This document shows, one piece after another, positions 1-12,434 of a DNA stretch of 57,844 bases. Source of the stretch: SAR324 cluster bacterium (GTDB lineage Bacteria; SAR324; NAC60-12); the NCBI GenBank assembly GCA_015231885.1, contig JADGAT010000022.1, forward strand, positions 1-57,844, given 5' to 3'. The position numbers and the translations under genes are program-made. The notes beneath the pieces were generated by a model. That model had not been told where the DNA came from. It worked only from the letters and a program-made list of their open reading frames with translations, and ran no database searches. How positions within the stretch are numbered: the first letter of the stretch is position 1; each line of letters opens with the position of its first letter.

Positions 1-26
1 CCTACGATCCTGGTTGAGACCCCATC

Positions 27-52
27 GGGGAATTTCTCAAGAAAAACTCCCC
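27..52. repeat. Short imperfect inverted repeat
   Basis: A 26-base imperfect hairpin: GGGGAATTTCTC and GAAAAACTCCCC around a two-base loop. It lies about 90 bases beyond the 3' end of the minus-strand kinase gene that stops at 139. On the plus strand a T-rich stretch follows about 14 bases later, but no uninterrupted T-run abuts the stem on either strand, so a terminator role is only possible. Nothing else is recognised in bases 1-138. Confidence 0.3.
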
Positions 53-138
53 TGTTATTTAGCGTTTTTTCAGTTTGTTCATAATATACGAAAGCGAGGA
101 AAAGCCCTCTTAGGAGCCCTCGTTAGTATTTTGTTACA

Positions 139-3100
139 CTAGGCTCCCGGAATCCATAAAGAGCCTAACTTTTTAGCGATGCTTTGTAATTGTTCCAAGG
201 CTTCTTTGAATTGGAAGTTATTGATACAATTTTCCAATTTTCCGAGTATGTCGGCAACTTCGGTTCCTTGCAGCAGCTCCTGCAGCGATTCCAGGATATC
301 TAGTGCATCAGTATCATTGTCTTCCAGCAGTTCCTTCAATTCTTTCAGCAGAGGCTCGATCTTTGATAAATCCACCGTACCCGTAGAAGTACTTTCTTTA
401 TTCTGTTCAGGGGTCGGCTGCAATGCTTGAATCGAAGCAAGAACCTGATCCAAGTGAGATTGGGTGGACGACAGCAGCTCATCAGAAAGTTCTTTCCCTT
501 TTTCTGTGATTTCAGCTTCCAGTTTCTGGGAGGCCTGGTGCAGCTCCGTGGCCCCTATGTTGCCAGCCACTCCTTTGAGGGTGTGGGCCTGTCGCACCGC
601 TTGCTCGATCTCCTGATTTTCCAAAGAATGTTGAATTTCCTGGATGGCCTGTCCCTGATTTTTCTGGAACATTTTTAAAATATCTCTGTAGGATTTTGGG
701 TTGCCTCCAATACGGATCAAGCCTGTTGCGATATCAATACCAGGCACTTTATCGGGAAGTCTATTCTCCTCGTCCTGTGATTCATCGTCCTTAGGCAAAG
801 AAGAATTTTTATCTGCATAACCATCCGGTAGTTTTCGCTCACCTGGTTTGATCCATTGTACCAATGCAGAATACAATTGTGGAGGATCGATCGGTTTTGC
901 TACATGATCATTCATTCCGGCAGCTAAGGATTTTTCCTTGTCTCCGGCCATGGCATTTGCCGTCATGGCAAGAATGGGCAGGTCTTTAAATTTGGGGTTT
1001 TTTCGTATAGTTTGAGAAGCATCATAGCCATTCATCACAGGCATTTGTATATCCATCAGGACTACATCAAACTCTGCTAGTTTTTCATGCTCTACCGCCT
1101 CCTTTCCATTATTGGCAATCTCAACCATCATTCCCACTCCTTCCAGCAGTTCCCGGGCGACCTGCTGATTGATCTCATTATCTTCCACGAGCAGAATTTT
1201 CGCTCCTCGAATCATGTTTAACCCTTGTGTCTCTTTTTTGTCCGTTGATTTCCGAACAACTGATTTTCCAGAGACTGACATGATGCTGTCGAGCAAAGAG
1301 GAAGGATTGACAGGTTTCATTAGCAAGCCATCCAGCATTGCAGATTCTGCTTGTTCCGCAACATCTTCTCTGCCATAAGAAGTTACCAAAATGACTTTGG
1401 GGACTGGATTCAAATTCAAATGTTTTTTGATTTGCTCCGTGGCTTTCAAACCTCCCATGCCTGGCATGTTCCAGTCCATTAAAACTATAGCAAAGGTTTC
1501 CTTTTCCGACTTTAGAATGTCGATAGATTCTTCCCCTGTGCTGGCGTAAGAAATCTGAAAAGAAAAGGATTCGAGCATATTTTTGAATATTTGCCGCGAT
1601 GTTTTATTATCATCAACAACCAGTATTCGCATCCCCTCCAGTTCTGCAAGGTCCACCTGAGTTTTTTTCAATTCGCCCTGGGGATGTCCCAGGACAATCG
1701 TGAAAATAAAAGAGCTGCCCTTGCCGACTTCACTTTCGACCCAAATCTTTCCGCCCATCAACTCAACAAGACGCTTGGAAATAGTTAATCCCAAACCGGT
1801 TCCTCCGTATTTTCTAGTGGTTGAGGAATCTGCCTGGGAAAATGATTGAAATAATTTGCCGATTTGTTCAGGCGTTAATCCAATTCCCGTATCTCGAACG
1901 GTAAATTGAAGTGTCACATGTTCTTCGGTTTTTTTGATGAGCTGAGTCCGTATTACAACTTCACCTTCTCCTGTGAATTTCACTGCATTGTTTGAAAGAT
2001 TGATCAGGATTTGTCCGATTCGTAATGAATCTCCACGTAAAAAGGTGGGAACATCGGGATCGGTATGAAATAAAAATTCAAGACCTTTGTCAATAGCTTT
2101 CATACTGATCAAATTAGAAACATTTTCCAGTACTTCATTGAGATCAAAGTCAATCGATTCAATATCAAGCTTGCCGGCTTCGATTTTTGAAAAATCCAGA
2201 ATGTCATTGATCAGACCAAGCAGAGAAGTCGCAGAGCTGTTAACTTTATTCAGATAGTCCTGTTGTTTCGCAGTCAGCTCAGTTTGCAAAGCAAGGTGAG
2301 TCATGCCCATGATGGCGTTCATCGGAGTTCTGATTTCGTGACTCATGTTGGCCAGAAAATCACTTTTGGCTTTGGTGGCTTCCTCTGCTTTTTCTTTGGC
2401 TATTTCAAGCTCATCCTGTAAAGTTTTGCGGTAGACGATTTCTTTTTCCAGCCTGCGGTTCCAAACAATGACAAAGACGATGATCACAAAAATACTGGCG
2501 CCAATGGGAAGTGCGTATATCAGAATTTTTTCCAAATCCCAGCCAAATTTCACCTCAATGGCCAGCCAGGTGTTTTTAATGCGGGCTTTTTCCTGCACCT
2601 CAATGGAATCAATCGCCCGGTTGAGAATATCTACCAACTCAGGCAGTCCTTTTCGCACACCAAAATGGAGCTCAAAGTTATACTCAGTGGGAGCCGCAAT
2701 TTTTATGGTTTGGATTTTGAGACGATCGATTTCATAAGTAATCGATGCGAGATTGTCGACAAAGGCATCGATTTTCTTCTCATCAAGGGCTTGGATTCCA
2801 TCTCGAAGATTTTTCAGAGGCACTAGTTCAATTTTCGGGTAGTTTTCTGTCAATTTTTCCTGGGTGATGTACTCTGTGATTATACCAACTTTTTTTCCAG
2901 TCAGATCTTTCAGGTTGTCAACAAACTCACTATCTTTGCGTGTGGCAATCACGATGGGAAACTGTATGTAAGGTTTGGTAAAATCAAGATACTCCTCACG
3001 CTGCTTTGAATAAGCAACAGCCGGAAGGATATCCAGTTGTTTTTTCTTAACTTTTTCCAGCACTTCTGGCCAACGGAGCCCGAAAACCGGTTCAATAGTA

Positions 3101-5751
3101 ATGCCGAGGCGATCTGATATCAAATCAACAAATCCAGAACTGATCCCACTGAATTTCCCTTCTTTATCTTGATAGGCAAAAGGCGGCCAGGAAAAATCGT
3201 CTCCCAGGGAGAGTTCCGAATGTTCCATCAACCAGTCAAACTCTTTGGAAGAAAGGTCCACTCGTTTTTTCTTGTCTTTATTACTGTGAAGAAGAGGCAG
3301 CCATCTTTTTTCAATTTTTGCCAGTTCATCTTCTCCAATGGCATCAAGTCCTTTCTGAAGAATATCGCGCTGGATTTTCCGTTGCTTCAGCACCCCCATG
3401 TATAAAGCTGTATCTTCAGGTTTGAGCAGCCCGGAATCTCCAACAACCTGGACATCTGGTATGTAATTTCGATCCAATATGTAGGAAATCACACCAATAC
3501 TTCCTACAAACGCGTCGGCCTTCTTTTGTGAAACGGTATTGAGTGCCTCCGTCACGTTCTCTACTGAGATTTGCTGGATCTCCGGATAGATTTTTTCAAT
3601 CGTATCTGCAATGGAAAAATTGCTGATTGTTGCAATGCGTCGGCCCTTTAGATCATCCATTGAGGCAATGTCTTTGTTATCGGAATGAGTTACCAAAACG
3701 GAGGGATTCGCTGCATAACTGTAGGTGTATTCGGTGAACTTTTTCCGTTCTTCTGTTTTGAAGAGAGCAGGCAGGATATGAATCTCGCCGGATTGGAATT
3801 TAGCCATCAGTTGGGCCCAGGTAAAACCGTTGACCCATTTAACCTCTGCACCGATTTTTTTCAAGGCTAGATTGATCAGATCAATAGCATATCCTTTCGG
3901 GATGCCATCTTCCGCAAAATCAAAAGGGGGCCAGTCAAGTTCGTTTGCCACGGTCCAGATACGGTTTTGTGTGAGCCACTCTTGTTCTTCCAACGTTAGT
4001 TCAATGGCTGGATTGTTTGCTCTCTGTTCGGTAAAGTTGAGCCAGCTGTTCTCGATTTTCCGCAGCTCCTCATGATTGATTTCTTTCATGGCCTTGTTAA
4101 AGATAGAAGCCAGCTCCGGCCAGTCTTTACGAACCCCTAAGTGAAGTGGGATCGGAGATCCTTCATTGAGGCCCAGCGTGCCCCCGACGATAACGTTTGT
4201 AATCCCTAACTTCCGTTTATAGTACTCCACGACAGGCATCAGATCGAGTAATGCATCGGCTCGGTCAAAAGCAACCGATTGAAGCGATTCTAACGTATCT
4301 TTGACCGGAATTAAGTTGATTCCGGGATACTTCTGCAGTGTCTCTTCAAAGAAGAAACCTTTGGGGACGGCAAATCGTTTACCAAACAGTTCTTCAATGG
4401 AATGGATCTGTTCCATGTCTTCATGAATAAAAAGAGCTTGGGCTAATTCTATGTACGAGCTGCTGAAATTCAGGAATTTTTCACGCTCTGGTGTTTGGGC
4501 AATGTTGAGCATCACGTCCAGTTTTTTTTCTTTGATTTGGTCGATGAACTCCCCCCAGGTTGGACCGCTTACGAAATCAATGTTTATTCCCAATTTCTCA
4601 GCAAGAAGGGTGATGAAATCAATGGAGTATCCTTGAGGCTTTCCGTTCTCAAAAAAATTGTAAGGAGCCCAGTCGGATTCATTGTGCACCCTAATGGTTG
4701 GGTGCTGGCTCAGAAATTGTTCCTCTTCTAGTGTAAGACCGATACCTAGATGTCCGTCTGGCTGATAGATGAGATTGTCCAAACTCCCGGAGGATTGTGT
4801 GAACCCCATCAGGCGGTAAACTTGAGCAATTTGGAGAACCCGGTCTTTATTGATTGTCCCGAAAGCAACCCCTTTCTCATGGGCTAATTTTTTCAGAACA
4901 TTTGCTTCAAAGTGAAGGGCTTCTCGGCTTTTGTTTTGAGTATTGTACTTTTGTAAAATCAGCTCAACCGTTTCATCAATATGGGAAAATGTATATTGCC
5001 AGCCTCGCATACTGGCCTGATAGAACCTTTTTACCAATTGAGGATTGTCTTGAAACCGCTTTTGGGAGGTAAATAAAATATCACTATAAAAATCAAAACC
5101 GTGATCTTTCGGATCAAATGTCGTGTAAGGAACCCCTCGTTTTTTCATCTGGTAGGGCTGATTAGAAAGATAGGCCGACATGGCATCGGTTCTGCCAGAT
5201 ACCAAATCATCGATATTGAAAGTATGAGCGAGTTTGGTGTAGTCATCCTGCTGGACGCCATTGCTCTTCAGCATGGCCGTTAGCGAGGCACCACCGGCAC
5301 CATAACCGGAAGTCATGATTTTTTTCCCTTTTAAATCATTGACCGTCTCCAGGTCAGAACGTTTTTTTGCCAGCAGTACAACAGGAGAATGCTGGAAGAT
5401 CGCAGAAAGCAGAAAAACGTTTTTCCCATTCAATTTATCTAAAATCAAAGTGGAGTCACCCACTCCAAAATCGGTTTTTTGGGATAGGACCCGCTCCGTT
5501 ATATTGATTCCAACATCATATTCTTTAATACCGACATCCAACCCGGCGTCTCGGTAAAAGCCCTTTTCCTGCGCAGCATAATAACCGGCAAATTCAAACT
5601 GGTTTTTCCAGAGAAGCTGGAGCGTGACTTTATCGAATTTGGATTTCTGGATTGTGGTCTTTGATTCCTGTGCATGACTCCATGACACCATTGAAACAAA
5701 GATGGCAACAAATAGAACCCATTTCACATTCACGCCTGTTAAGTCTGTCAT
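139..5751 (-). CDS. Hybrid histidine kinase with four periplasmic solute-binding domains, two receivers and HPt
   Basis: A 1870-residue membrane sensor kinase and phosphorelay protein. Order: signal peptide (1-28, ending SHAQ); an NMT1/THI5-like binding domain (about 40-270); three consecutive SBP_bac_3-type domains starting near 350, 600 and 850, each with a DWxPY/F- or SWPPF-like opening; one membrane helix (about 1077-1097); HisKA with MSHEIRTP (His near 1137); HATPase with N box [15 protein letters not shown] and GTGLGL; receiver 1 (Asp in MDWNMPG, near 1424); receiver 2 (Asp in MDIQMPV, near 1564); HPt with [10 protein letters not shown] (His near 1721). All key phospho-residues are present, so an internal His-Asp-Asp-His relay is expected. 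GGAG precedes the ATG. The ligands are unknown; amino-acid-like compounds and a thiamine-precursor-like molecule are family-based guesses. Its C-terminal half closely matches the kinase at 6823-11754. Confidence 0.93.
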   Translation of the reverse strand: MTDLTGVNVKWVLFVAIFVSMVSWSHAQESKTTIQKSKFDKVTLQLLWKNQFEFAGYYAAQEKGFYRDAGLDVGIKEYDVGINITERVLSQKTDFGVGDSTLILDKLNGKNVFLLSAIFQHSPVVLLAKKRSDLETVNDLKGKKIMTSGYGAGGASLTAMLKSNGVQQDDYTKLAHTFNIDDLVSGRTDAMSAYLSNQPYQMKKRGVPYTTFDPKDHGFDFYSDILFTSQKRFQDNPQLVKRFYQASMRGWQYTFSHIDETVELILQKYNTQNKSREALHFEANVLKKLAHEKGVAFGTINKDRVLQIAQVYRLMGFTQSSGSLDNLIYQPDGHLGIGLTLEEEQFLSQHPTIRVHNESDWAPYNFFENGKPQGYSIDFITLLAEKLGINIDFVSGPTWGEFIDQIKEKKLDVMLNIAQTPEREKFLNFSSSYIELAQALFIHEDMEQIHSIEELFGKRFAVPKGFFFEETLQKYPGINLIPVKDTLESLQSVAFDRADALLDLMPVVEYYKRKLGITNVIVGGTLGLNEGSPIPLHLGVRKDWPELASIFNKAMKEINHEELRKIENSWLNFTEQRANNPAIELTLEEQEWLTQNRIWTVANELDWPPFDFAEDGIPKGYAIDLINLALKKIGAEVKWVNGFTWAQLMAKFQSGEIHILPALFKTEERKKFTEYTYSYAANPSVLVTHSDNKDIASMDDLKGRRIATISNFSIADTIEKIYPEIQQISVENVTEALNTVSQKKADAFVGSIGVISYILDRNYIPDVQVVGDSGLLKPEDTALYMGVLKQRKIQRDILQKGLDAIGEDELAKIEKRWLPLLHSNKDKKKRVDLSSKEFDWLMEHSELSLGDDFSWPPFAYQDKEGKFSGISSGFVDLISDRLGITIEPVFGLRWPEVLEKVKKKQLDILPAVAYSKQREEYLDFTKPYIQFPIVIATRKDSEFVDNLKDLTGKKVGIITEYITQEKLTENYPKIELVPLKNLRDGIQALDEKKIDAFVDNLASITYEIDRLKIQTIKIAAPTEYNFELHFGVRKGLPELVDILNRAIDSIEVQEKARIKNTWLAIEVKFGWDLEKILIYALPIGASIFVIIVFVIVWNRRLEKEIVYRKTLQDELEIAKEKAEEATKAKSDFLANMSHEIRTPMNAIMGMTHLALQTELTAKQQDYLNKVNSSATSLLGLINDILDFSKIEAGKLDIESIDFDLNEVLENVSNLISMKAIDKGLEFLFHTDPDVPTFLRGDSLRIGQILINLSNNAVKFTGEGEVVIRTQLIKKTEEHVTLQFTVRDTGIGLTPEQIGKLFQSFSQADSSTTRKYGGTGLGLTISKRLVELMGGKIWVESEVGKGSSFIFTIVLGHPQGELKKTQVDLAELEGMRILVVDDNKTSRQIFKNMLESFSFQISYASTGEESIDILKSEKETFAIVLMDWNMPGMGGLKATEQIKKHLNLNPVPKVILVTSYGREDVAEQAESAMLDGLLMKPVNPSSLLDSIMSVSGKSVVRKSTDKKETQGLNMIRGAKILLVEDNEINQQVARELLEGVGMMVEIANNGKEAVEHEKLAEFDVVLMDIQMPVMNGYDASQTIRKNPKFKDLPILAMTANAMAGDKEKSLAAGMNDHVAKPIDPPQLYSALVQWIKPGERKLPDGYADKNSSLPKDDESQDEENRLPDKVPGIDIATGLIRIGGNPKSYRDILKMFQKNQGQAIQEIQHSLENQEIEQAVRQAHTLKGVAGNIGATELHQASQKLEAEITEKGKELSDELLSSTQSHLDQVLASIQALQPTPEQNKESTSTGTVDLSKIEPLLKELKELLEDNDTDALDILESLQELLQGTEVADILGKLENCINNFQFKEALEQLQSIAKKLGSLWIPGA

Positions 5752-5801
5752 TTATCTCCAATTATTTAAAAAACACTTGCTTCTGATAGTATTCAAATAA
5801 T

Positions 5802-6688
5802 CTATTGAATAATATTACCGCCCCACAAGTTTGCTAGAAAGTGTTTCCAAGGCATAATTTGTATTTTGCCAGAGATCTGCTGTTCCATTTCATTGCACAC
5901 GACTATCGCTTTACGAGGTGAGTAGTCTTCAATGAATGTGGTCAAAGGACGTAGTTCTTTTCGATCTACACGGCTGGTACCTTTCACTTCGATAGCTACT
6001 TCTCCACGTCCAAGAACAAAATCCACTTCCATCCCTGATTTTGTTCTCCAAAAGTTAATGTCATAATCCAATTCTGTGTAGGAGCGATGGGCTTTTAATT
6101 CTGTGTAAATAAAATGTTCCAATGCTTTTCCAAATTGCTCTCCTTTTTCTACCGAGATCCGCCTTTTGGTTAAACTTCCAGCAACACCAACATCAAATAA
6201 GTAAAATTTGGGAATTCTACTAAGAACTTGACGTTCTTGTCTACGTTTAAAGGGTTCAACCAAGGTCCCTAAAAGAGTGTCTATTAGGATTTGATAGTAT
6301 TTTTTTACCGTTTTGGAATCCACACCGCACTCCCGTACAATATTAGAATAGTTGGTTAATTCACCATGAGAATAGCCTATTGCATCAAAAAAACGGGAAA
6401 ATGCGGGAATGTGTGGATTTCATCTAATAGTTGACGAACCTTTTGAACTTCATCCAATATCACAGGAGACTCCAATTGGCTGTCTGGTTTTGCCAGTAAT
6501 TGCTCACGTAACAGCGAAGGTTTTTTTGAAAATTCTAAAAACAGGTCGGTTTGAAGAAAATCGTAGAGGATACTATCTGAAAACTGTTCTTTTAAAAAAG
6601 TTGACTTTCCGGTTTTCCTTGCTCCCCATAGAAATGCAGATTGCCCCGGTGGTAAAGTAAGGTTTATAATCCGATTTATATTTTTCAT
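5802..6688 (-). pseudogene. DUF4143-type AAA+ ATPase gene, internally deleted and frameshifted
   Basis: Two adjacent minus-strand reading frames are remnants of one gene. The first (6377-6688, 103 codons) starts MKNINRI, has a Walker A motif (GARKTGKST) and a Walker B-like VILDEVQKV, then runs out of frame. The second (5802 to about 6405) carries the C-terminal part: KTVKKYYQIL, FYLFDVGVAGSL and a nuclease-like WRTKSGMEVDFVLG/IEVKG region typical of DUF4143 proteins. Near 6405 the frame just before the stop switches to IPAFSRFFDAIGYSHGELTN, which in intact family members lies far downstream of Walker B. A central stretch (around 100 residues, judged from the family) has been lost and the frame broken at the join. 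Intact relatives form a large ATPase family of poorly known function. The second fragment could start at GTG 6323, but it lacks the ATPase core. Confidence 0.85.
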
Positions 6689-6822
6689 GGAAGATACTCC
6701 GAAAAAAGATAACTTTTTCGGAGTATATGGAAAAAAAAGACAACAATCAATTCGTGTGTGGTGGGTTTTGAGAGAATCGGAACTTGGTTTTTCAAATTTC
6801 TATTCTGCATGGTGTTTGAGTC

Positions 6823-9800
6823 CTAAATCGAATACTCAGGTTCTTGGACATCATTGTTCAGGCTGATTTCTATATCCTTTAATTGCTCGAGAGCTTTTGT
6901 GAATTGGAAGCTGTTGATACAGTCTTCCAGTTTTTCCAGTGCGTCCGAAAATTCAGATCCCTGCAACAGCTCCTGCAGCGTTTCAAGGACATCCACCGCA
7001 TCAGTATCATTATCTTCAAGCAGCTCTTTGAGCTCATTCATTAGAGGCGTGATTTTAGACAAATCCAACGCGCCAGCAGGAGCGTCTTCTTGATTCAGGC
7101 CGGTGTTCTGGTCTGGGGCAGTCTGCAATTCTTGAATGGATGCAAGAACCAACTCTAAGTGAGATTGGGTGGACGAAAGCAGCTCATCAGAAATTCCATT
7201 TCCTTTTTCTTTGATGCCAGCTTCCAGTTTCTGGGAAGCCTGGTGCAGCTCCGCTGCTCCGATGTTGCCAGCCACGCCTTTGAGAGTGTGGGCCTGTCGG
7301 AGGGCCTGCTCGATCTCTTGATTTTGCAAAGAATGTTGAATTTCCTGAATGACATTGACTTGATTGCGCACGAACATCTTTAAGATATCTTTATAGGATT
7401 TTGGGTTTCCTCCAATGCGGATCAACCCTGTTGCGATGTCGATGCCAGGCACGTTATCAGGAAGCAAATCTTTCTGGCTTTGCAGGTCACTTCCCTTTCC
7501 CAGGGACGAATCCTTCACCGTATAGGTATCAGGAAGTTTTCTTTCTCCAGGCTGAATCCATTGAGCCAGAGTGGAAAACAATTGCTGGGGATCAATGGGT
7601 TTGGTGATGTGAGCATTCATACCGGCAGCAAGAACTTTTTCCCGGTCAGTGACCATGGCATTGGCTGTCATGGCCAGAATGGGCAAATCCTTGAACTCTT
7701 CCTGTTTTCGAATTTGCAGAGTGGCTTCATATCCGTCCATAACAGGCATCTGAATATCCATCAACACCACATCATAATCCAGATTGACCATCTCCACCCC
7801 TTCTTTGCCATGATTGGCAATGTCTACAAAAAAGCCGGCGCCTTCTAACAGTTCTTTGGCCACCTGTTGGTTGATTTCATTGTCCTCGACCAGCAAAATT
7901 CGAGCACCTCGTATTTTGTCCAGCTCTTCGACCTCCATGGTGTTTTTATTTCTTTTTGTGATAGTTCCTGCAGGAGCCTTTCCAAACACCTGGAGTATGG
8001 TGTCAAGCATGACAGAGGGATTAACAGGTTTCATCAGGTACCCGTCCAGACCAATTTCATTTGCTTGCTGCATGAGTTCCTCTCTCCCATAGGAAGTGCA
8101 CATGATTATTTTGGGGACTTTGGGAAGCTTCAAATGGTTGAGAATCTGTCGGCTGGTTTCCATTCCGTCCATCCCCGGCATTTTCCAGTCCATGATGATC
8201 AGGTCAAAAGGGAGAGACTCGGAAGTCAAAGCATCGATAGCTTTTCCTCCTGTAAAAGCAAGGGAGACCTCCAGAGAAAAAGATTCCAGAATTTCTTGAA
8301 ATATTTGGCGAGAGGTATCATTATCATCAACGACCAATACTCGCAATCCTTTCAACTCATCGGCAAGCGCCATTTCAGTCTTCGGCTTGACCGATTGCTG
8401 GCCAAATTCGGCAGTAAAGATAAAAGAACTGCCTTGCCCAGGCTCGCTTTCTACCCAGATCTCCCCATTCATCATCTCAACAAGGCGCTTACTGATCGTC
8501 AGGCCGAGCCCTGTTCCTCCAAATTTTCGGGTAGTGGACGTGTCCGCTTGAGAGAACTCCTGAAACAATTTTCCTATTTGCCCCCTGGTTAATCCAATTC
8601 CAGTGTCTTTTACTGTAAACTGGATGGAGGCTTGATTGGGAGAGGCATCGTCTTCGATCTGTTTTACCGGATCAACCAAGATAACGATCTCCCCTTTTTC
8701 GGTAAATTTGACAGCATTATTGGACAGGTTTATCAAAACCTGCCCCAGACGTAACGGATCACCAACGAGGAATGAGGGGATATCTGCTGGAACCTTAATT
8801 AAAAACTCTAATTCTTTTTCCTGGGCTTTCGCCGCAATTAACGTAGAAACATTTTCCAGGACATCATGGAGGTTGAAATCAATCTTCTCCATGTCCAGCT
8901 TACCAGCCTCAATTTTGGAAAAATCTAAAATATCATTGATGATGCCAAGCAGAGAGTTGGCGGAGTTGTGGACTTTGTTCAGATAATCCTCCTGCCTTGG
9001 TAAAAGTTCGGTTTGCAGACAGAGATGAGTCATTCCCAAAATTGCATTCATCGGGGTACGGATCTCGTGGCTCATATTGGCCAGAAAGTCACTTTTTGCC
9101 CGAGTGGCGGCTTCAGCTTCATCCTTTGCCTTGATAAGCTCCAACTCCATTAACTTTTGTTCAGTGATATCCGCGAAATTACCAGCGATCCTGACAATTT
9201 TTTTATTTTCGTAAATCGGCTCCCCTGTGGTGCGAACCCATAATTTTTTTCCCTTGATTGATTCAAATTGCAGGATGAGGTCATAGGGTGTTCCTTCGTT
9301 AATGGCTGCGGTGAAAGAATCTGCAATGATTTGTCGATCTTCTTCCTGATAGCAGTTAATGCTCTCAGCAATCATATCCCTATCTTCATTTGCATCCATC
9401 TCATGAATGTTATAAATTTCATCAGACCAATAAATTTGCTGAGTCTCTATATTGAATTCCCAACCTCCCGTCTTGGCCAATGACTGGCTTCGATTGAGAA
9501 CCTCTTCACTTTTGCGGATTTTTTCTTCAATCTCCTTACGCATGGTAATATCACGGATGACTGCAGAAACCAGAATACCTTCTTCTGTTTCTAATGGACT
9601 TAAACTGATTTCTACAGGGAACTCTCGGCCATCTTTTCGTAATGCCCATATTTCTCCAACCCCCATTTGACGAACTTTGGAATTGGCAAAAAAGTCTTTC
9701 ATTTTTTCAGGGTGGTGTTGACGGAATCTTTCTGGAACCAATATATCGATGGGGCGGCCGATCAACTCTTCATTTGTATACCCAAAGAGTTTTTCTGTTT

Positions 9801-11754
9801 GAGCATTGATTAAAAGAATGGTTTGTTCTTCGTTCACCACCACCATGCTGTCTGGAGCAGATTCCAAAATGCTCTGAAATCGTTTTTCTGCAAGCTTTCG
9901 ATCCGTTATTTCAATGATGGTTCCATGCATCACATCCGGGTTGCCCTGTTTGTCGTAAAGAGCCTGTCCCTTTTCATAAGCCCATCGCTCTGCTCCATTT
10001 TTATCAATAATCCGATATTCGATAGTATAAGGAGAATGTGCTGTAATCGAGTCACTGACGACCTGGTCAACATAACCCACGTCATCTGGATGAATGATGC
10101 TGGCAAAAGTCCTCACCGTATTGTTGAGAAAATCTTCAACAGGGTAGCCCGTCAGTTCTTTGACTTCATTGCTCATGTATAGCATGGTCCAGTGTTCATC
10201 GAGTTTGCAGGTGTAAACGGTGCCGGGGATGGAATCAATGACTAACTGGAGATGCTGAGTCCTTTCTGAAACCTGCTGTTCCAACTCATTTCGGGAGTGA
10301 AGGAGTACGGCATTGGCTTTTCTTCCATATAAAATTGCAACACCCGTCCCCAGTCCGGTCAAAAGTAAGGTCAACGCCATTGAAGTGAGCATCAGTAGGC
10401 GCATTTCAAAAAAATAACTAAGCGCTTCTTCTGCGTCTATTTCAGAGACGATACCCAGGTCAAGATCATAATTCCAGGCCCATGCTCCAAATACAGTGAC
10501 TCCGCGGTAGTCATTGTAGCCGATGGAATCAACCACAATGTCGCTGGTTCCTTCACCCACGCCCATGATAGAAATGGCCAGAGAGTTCAGGACTGGCCGA
10601 GTATGCGGCAAAAAGCCTCTTGGTGTTGTCGGAGAGAAACCCTGTAGAAGATTGCCTCCCGGATCTCGAAGCTCCAGGTTGAATGGCGCCTGGAAGTTAT
10701 CAGGAACGAGCCCCAATTTGTTAACCTGGTCTGAGAAACGGATATTAGACATCAAAAAGCCATCACTGTTGAACGCATACGTTTCTCCTGAAGATCTAAA
10801 CTCCAGGGGTTGCAGGATACTTGTCAGTTCCTTGCCAGGATTGAACCGTACAATGAGAACTGCCAGCGGCACTTGTTGCTGATTTTGAATGGGTAACGCA
10901 ATAAACATTGCCTGAGGTAATGTCAGTTCTGGTGTTGAAATACCAGGTAATGCAATCTCTGATGTCATGGGGGGGATAAAGACCGTTTCTCCTCTCATAA
11001 CACGTCGAAAAACATGCGGCCTCTGCTCTGCTATCAGGTTCTTCCAGCCTGAATTGATATCCGTCTCTGTCGCAATATTATAACCTTTCTTGTCAACGAG
11101 ATAAAAACCTGTGCCTTTGAATTCTTTAAATAACTCCTTAAAAAAAATGCGAATGTTTTTTAATAGCGTTTCTTTTTTTTTCTGACTAGTGTTATGGCTC
11201 GCCATCACCAGATTTTCAGTTATTGCGAACAACTCCGGATCCCTGGATACCAGACCCAGGTATGAGGATTTTTGCTGCGTCCATATTTCCAGTCTTTCGT
11301 TAGCTGACGTCAGCATATTGACTAAATTTTTTTCCAAATCGCGAATGATGCTTTTTTTGACGAGTGACAGGGAAAAATAAGCTAAAGACACACCAAAAAT
11401 GGAAACAATCACAAAACTGAGAATGACAAAAATGGAAATTTTTGAGAAATGTGAAGATAAATCCGATGCAGACTTTCTATCGCTGATATGTTTGAATTTC
11501 CAGATGATATACCCAAAGATTGCGGCAGCCAGCAATGAAAACAAAACGGCCACCGATATGTAGATTGAGGACATATCGTCGGCTGATCCAACAAGAATTT
11601 GAACACCCGCATCTTGTGGAGATCGACCTTGTGCATGGGAGTGCATGGAAAATGTTGCTATTCCCCATAATATGAGGGCCCAATTGCGAATGAATGTGAG
11701 TCCTTGAAGAAAGATTTTTTGTACTTGCAGAGGGATCATAAAATTATTCTTCAT
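6823..11754 (-). CDS. Hybrid histidine kinase: Cache-like sensor, three PAS, two receivers, HPt
   Basis: A 1643-residue inner-membrane sensor kinase. Hydrophobic segments lie near 22-40, 60-82 and 107-130; an extracytoplasmic Cache-like region covers about 135-445; another helix lies near 448-470. Three PAS domains follow (about 500-620, 625-745, 755-870), then HisKA (MSHEIRTP, His near 898), HATPase (N box near 1013, DTGIGL, GTGLGL), receiver 1 (MDWKMPG, near 1190), receiver 2 (MDIQMPV, near 1338) and HPt ([10 protein letters not shown], near 1491). Every relay residue is present. It starts four bases after the stop of the small Cache protein at 11759, so the two are almost certainly co-transcribed. 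Unlike the kinase at 139-5751, its sensor half has no solute-binding domain, although the two kinase-to-HPt halves are strikingly alike. The ligand is unknown. Confidence 0.92.
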   Translation of the reverse strand: MKNNFMIPLQVQKIFLQGLTFIRNWALILWGIATFSMHSHAQGRSPQDAGVQILVGSADDMSSIYISVAVLFSLLAAAIFGYIIWKFKHISDRKSASDLSSHFSKISIFVILSFVIVSIFGVSLAYFSLSLVKKSIIRDLEKNLVNMLTSANERLEIWTQQKSSYLGLVSRDPELFAITENLVMASHNTSQKKKETLLKNIRIFFKELFKEFKGTGFYLVDKKGYNIATETDINSGWKNLIAEQRPHVFRRVMRGETVFIPPMTSEIALPGISTPELTLPQAMFIALPIQNQQQVPLAVLIVRFNPGKELTSILQPLEFRSSGETYAFNSDGFLMSNIRFSDQVNKLGLVPDNFQAPFNLELRDPGGNLLQGFSPTTPRGFLPHTRPVLNSLAISIMGVGEGTSDIVVDSIGYNDYRGVTVFGAWAWNYDLDLGIVSEIDAEEALSYFFEMRLLMLTSMALTLLLTGLGTGVAILYGRKANAVLLHSRNELEQQVSERTQHLQLVIDSIPGTVYTCKLDEHWTMLYMSNEVKELTGYPVEDFLNNTVRTFASIIHPDDVGYVDQVVSDSITAHSPYTIEYRIIDKNGAERWAYEKGQALYDKQGNPDVMHGTIIEITDRKLAEKRFQSILESAPDSMVVVNEEQTILLINAQTEKLFGYTNEELIGRPIDILVPERFRQHHPEKMKDFFANSKVRQMGVGEIWALRKDGREFPVEISLSPLETEEGILVSAVIRDITMRKEIEEKIRKSEEVLNRSQSLAKTGGWEFNIETQQIYWSDEIYNIHEMDANEDRDMIAESINCYQEEDRQIIADSFTAAINEGTPYDLILQFESIKGKKLWVRTTGEPIYENKKIVRIAGNFADITEQKLMELELIKAKDEAEAATRAKSDFLANMSHEIRTPMNAILGMTHLCLQTELLPRQEDYLNKVHNSANSLLGIINDILDFSKIEAGKLDMEKIDFNLHDVLENVSTLIAAKAQEKELEFLIKVPADIPSFLVGDPLRLGQVLINLSNNAVKFTEKGEIVILVDPVKQIEDDASPNQASIQFTVKDTGIGLTRGQIGKLFQEFSQADTSTTRKFGGTGLGLTISKRLVEMMNGEIWVESEPGQGSSFIFTAEFGQQSVKPKTEMALADELKGLRVLVVDDNDTSRQIFQEILESFSLEVSLAFTGGKAIDALTSESLPFDLIIMDWKMPGMDGMETSRQILNHLKLPKVPKIIMCTSYGREELMQQANEIGLDGYLMKPVNPSVMLDTILQVFGKAPAGTITKRNKNTMEVEELDKIRGARILLVEDNEINQQVAKELLEGAGFFVDIANHGKEGVEMVNLDYDVVLMDIQMPVMDGYEATLQIRKQEEFKDLPILAMTANAMVTDREKVLAAGMNAHITKPIDPQQLFSTLAQWIQPGERKLPDTYTVKDSSLGKGSDLQSQKDLLPDNVPGIDIATGLIRIGGNPKSYKDILKMFVRNQVNVIQEIQHSLQNQEIEQALRQAHTLKGVAGNIGAAELHQASQKLEAGIKEKGNGISDELLSSTQSHLELVLASIQELQTAPDQNTGLNQEDAPAGALDLSKITPLMNELKELLEDNDTDAVDVLETLQELLQGSEFSDALEKLEDCINSFQFTKALEQLKDIEISLNNDVQEPEYSI

Positions 11755-11758
11755 TCAA

Positions 11759-12217
11759 TCATGGCCAGTATCCAATGAGAACATACTCCTGGTCATCAAT
11801 CATCTTTGCGACGGCTCTTTTCTTTGCCACTTTTTTTGTGATTGGATTGACCCAAGTGTATTCAACCCAGGTGACCCCTTCCTTTTTGAGGTTGTCCGTA
11901 ATTTCTTGAATGAACAGCCTTCCGTCCGTATCTCTAAATTTTAAGAAATTCTTGCCAATGAGCCGGGGATTGATCGGGTGAGAAATGGCAATACCGTCCA
12001 AATTTAAAATGACCACATAGACCTCTCCTTTTATAAAATCACCATCTCTATCTGCAAAGTCCTGATGCGCCTGTTCACTTCCTACTTTTTTTATATGGGA
12101 AATCGCCTTATCGGCAAAAACGGAGATCTCGCCGTCTCGATCGGCAGCATGCACTGAGAACCCAATCAGTGAGACAGTCGCCAGAACGACCATTAACAGT
12201 AATTTTTTAAAAACCAT
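11759..12217 (-). CDS. Secreted single-Cache domain protein
   Basis: A 152-residue protein with a signal peptide (about 1-24, ending VHA) and one small Cache-like domain, recognisable by VYVVILNLDGIAISHP followed by IGKNFLKFRDTDG and by a C-terminal block ending YVLIGYWP. Such stand-alone Cache proteins are periplasmic small-molecule sensors or binding proteins. The gene sits immediately upstream of the kinase at 6823-11754 with a four-base gap on the same strand. A role as a partner that presents a ligand to that kinase is the simplest reading, but it is inferred from position only. It is one domain long and has no membrane anchor apart from the signal peptide. Confidence 0.85.
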   Translation of the reverse strand: MVFKKLLLMVVLATVSLIGFSVHAADRDGEISVFADKAISHIKKVGSEQAHQDFADRDGDFIKGEVYVVILNLDGIAISHPINPRLIGKNFLKFRDTDGRLFIQEITDNLKKEGVTWVEYTWVNPITKKVAKKRAVAKMIDDQEYVLIGYWP

Positions 12218-12273
12218 GAATACCTCTTTCTTTTATAGGGATGGTTTGTACAAATCAATTTCATCAATTTTCT

Positions 12274-12434
12274 TTAGGAAGGCGAAAATAATAACATGTG
12301 AAAGTTACGCAGGATTTTCATCGAGGTTCAAGGCGTTTTATCGGGCACATAGCTTGCTATGTCACTGGTAAAGCAACGCAGAAGATCGTTGAAAATACAA
12401 GAAATTTGCTAAGTTATTGTTTGAGCATTCCTTA
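12274..12434 (+). repeat. MITE-like palindromic element, copy 1
   Basis: First of four copies of a roughly 162-bp interspersed element. The left end begins TTAGGAAGGCGAAAATAATA; the right end, read on the other strand, begins TAAGGAATGCTCAAACAATA. The two ends match over most of their first 22 bases. The arms keep pairing imperfectly to the centre, where ACATAGC-TT-GCTATGT forms the tip, so nearly the whole element is one long hairpin. TA lies at or next to each border. It sits in the divergent gap between the Cache protein (12217) and the lipoprotein gene (12.7 kb). It has no credible coding content; an apparent reading frame at 12298-12690 starts inside it and is not considered real. Confidence 0.9.

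Noticed and set aside
110..151. Possible terminator hairpin at the end of the first kinase gene
   Set aside because: GGAGCC/GGCTCC can pair across a long loop that includes the stop codon, but the loop is large and no T-run follows.
5802..6323. Stand-alone gene for a 173-residue DUF4143 C-terminal protein
   Set aside because: In-frame upstream sequence still encodes the preceding family region (IPAFSRFFDAIGYSHGEL) and is joined to the Walker part by a deletion; better explained as one broken gene.
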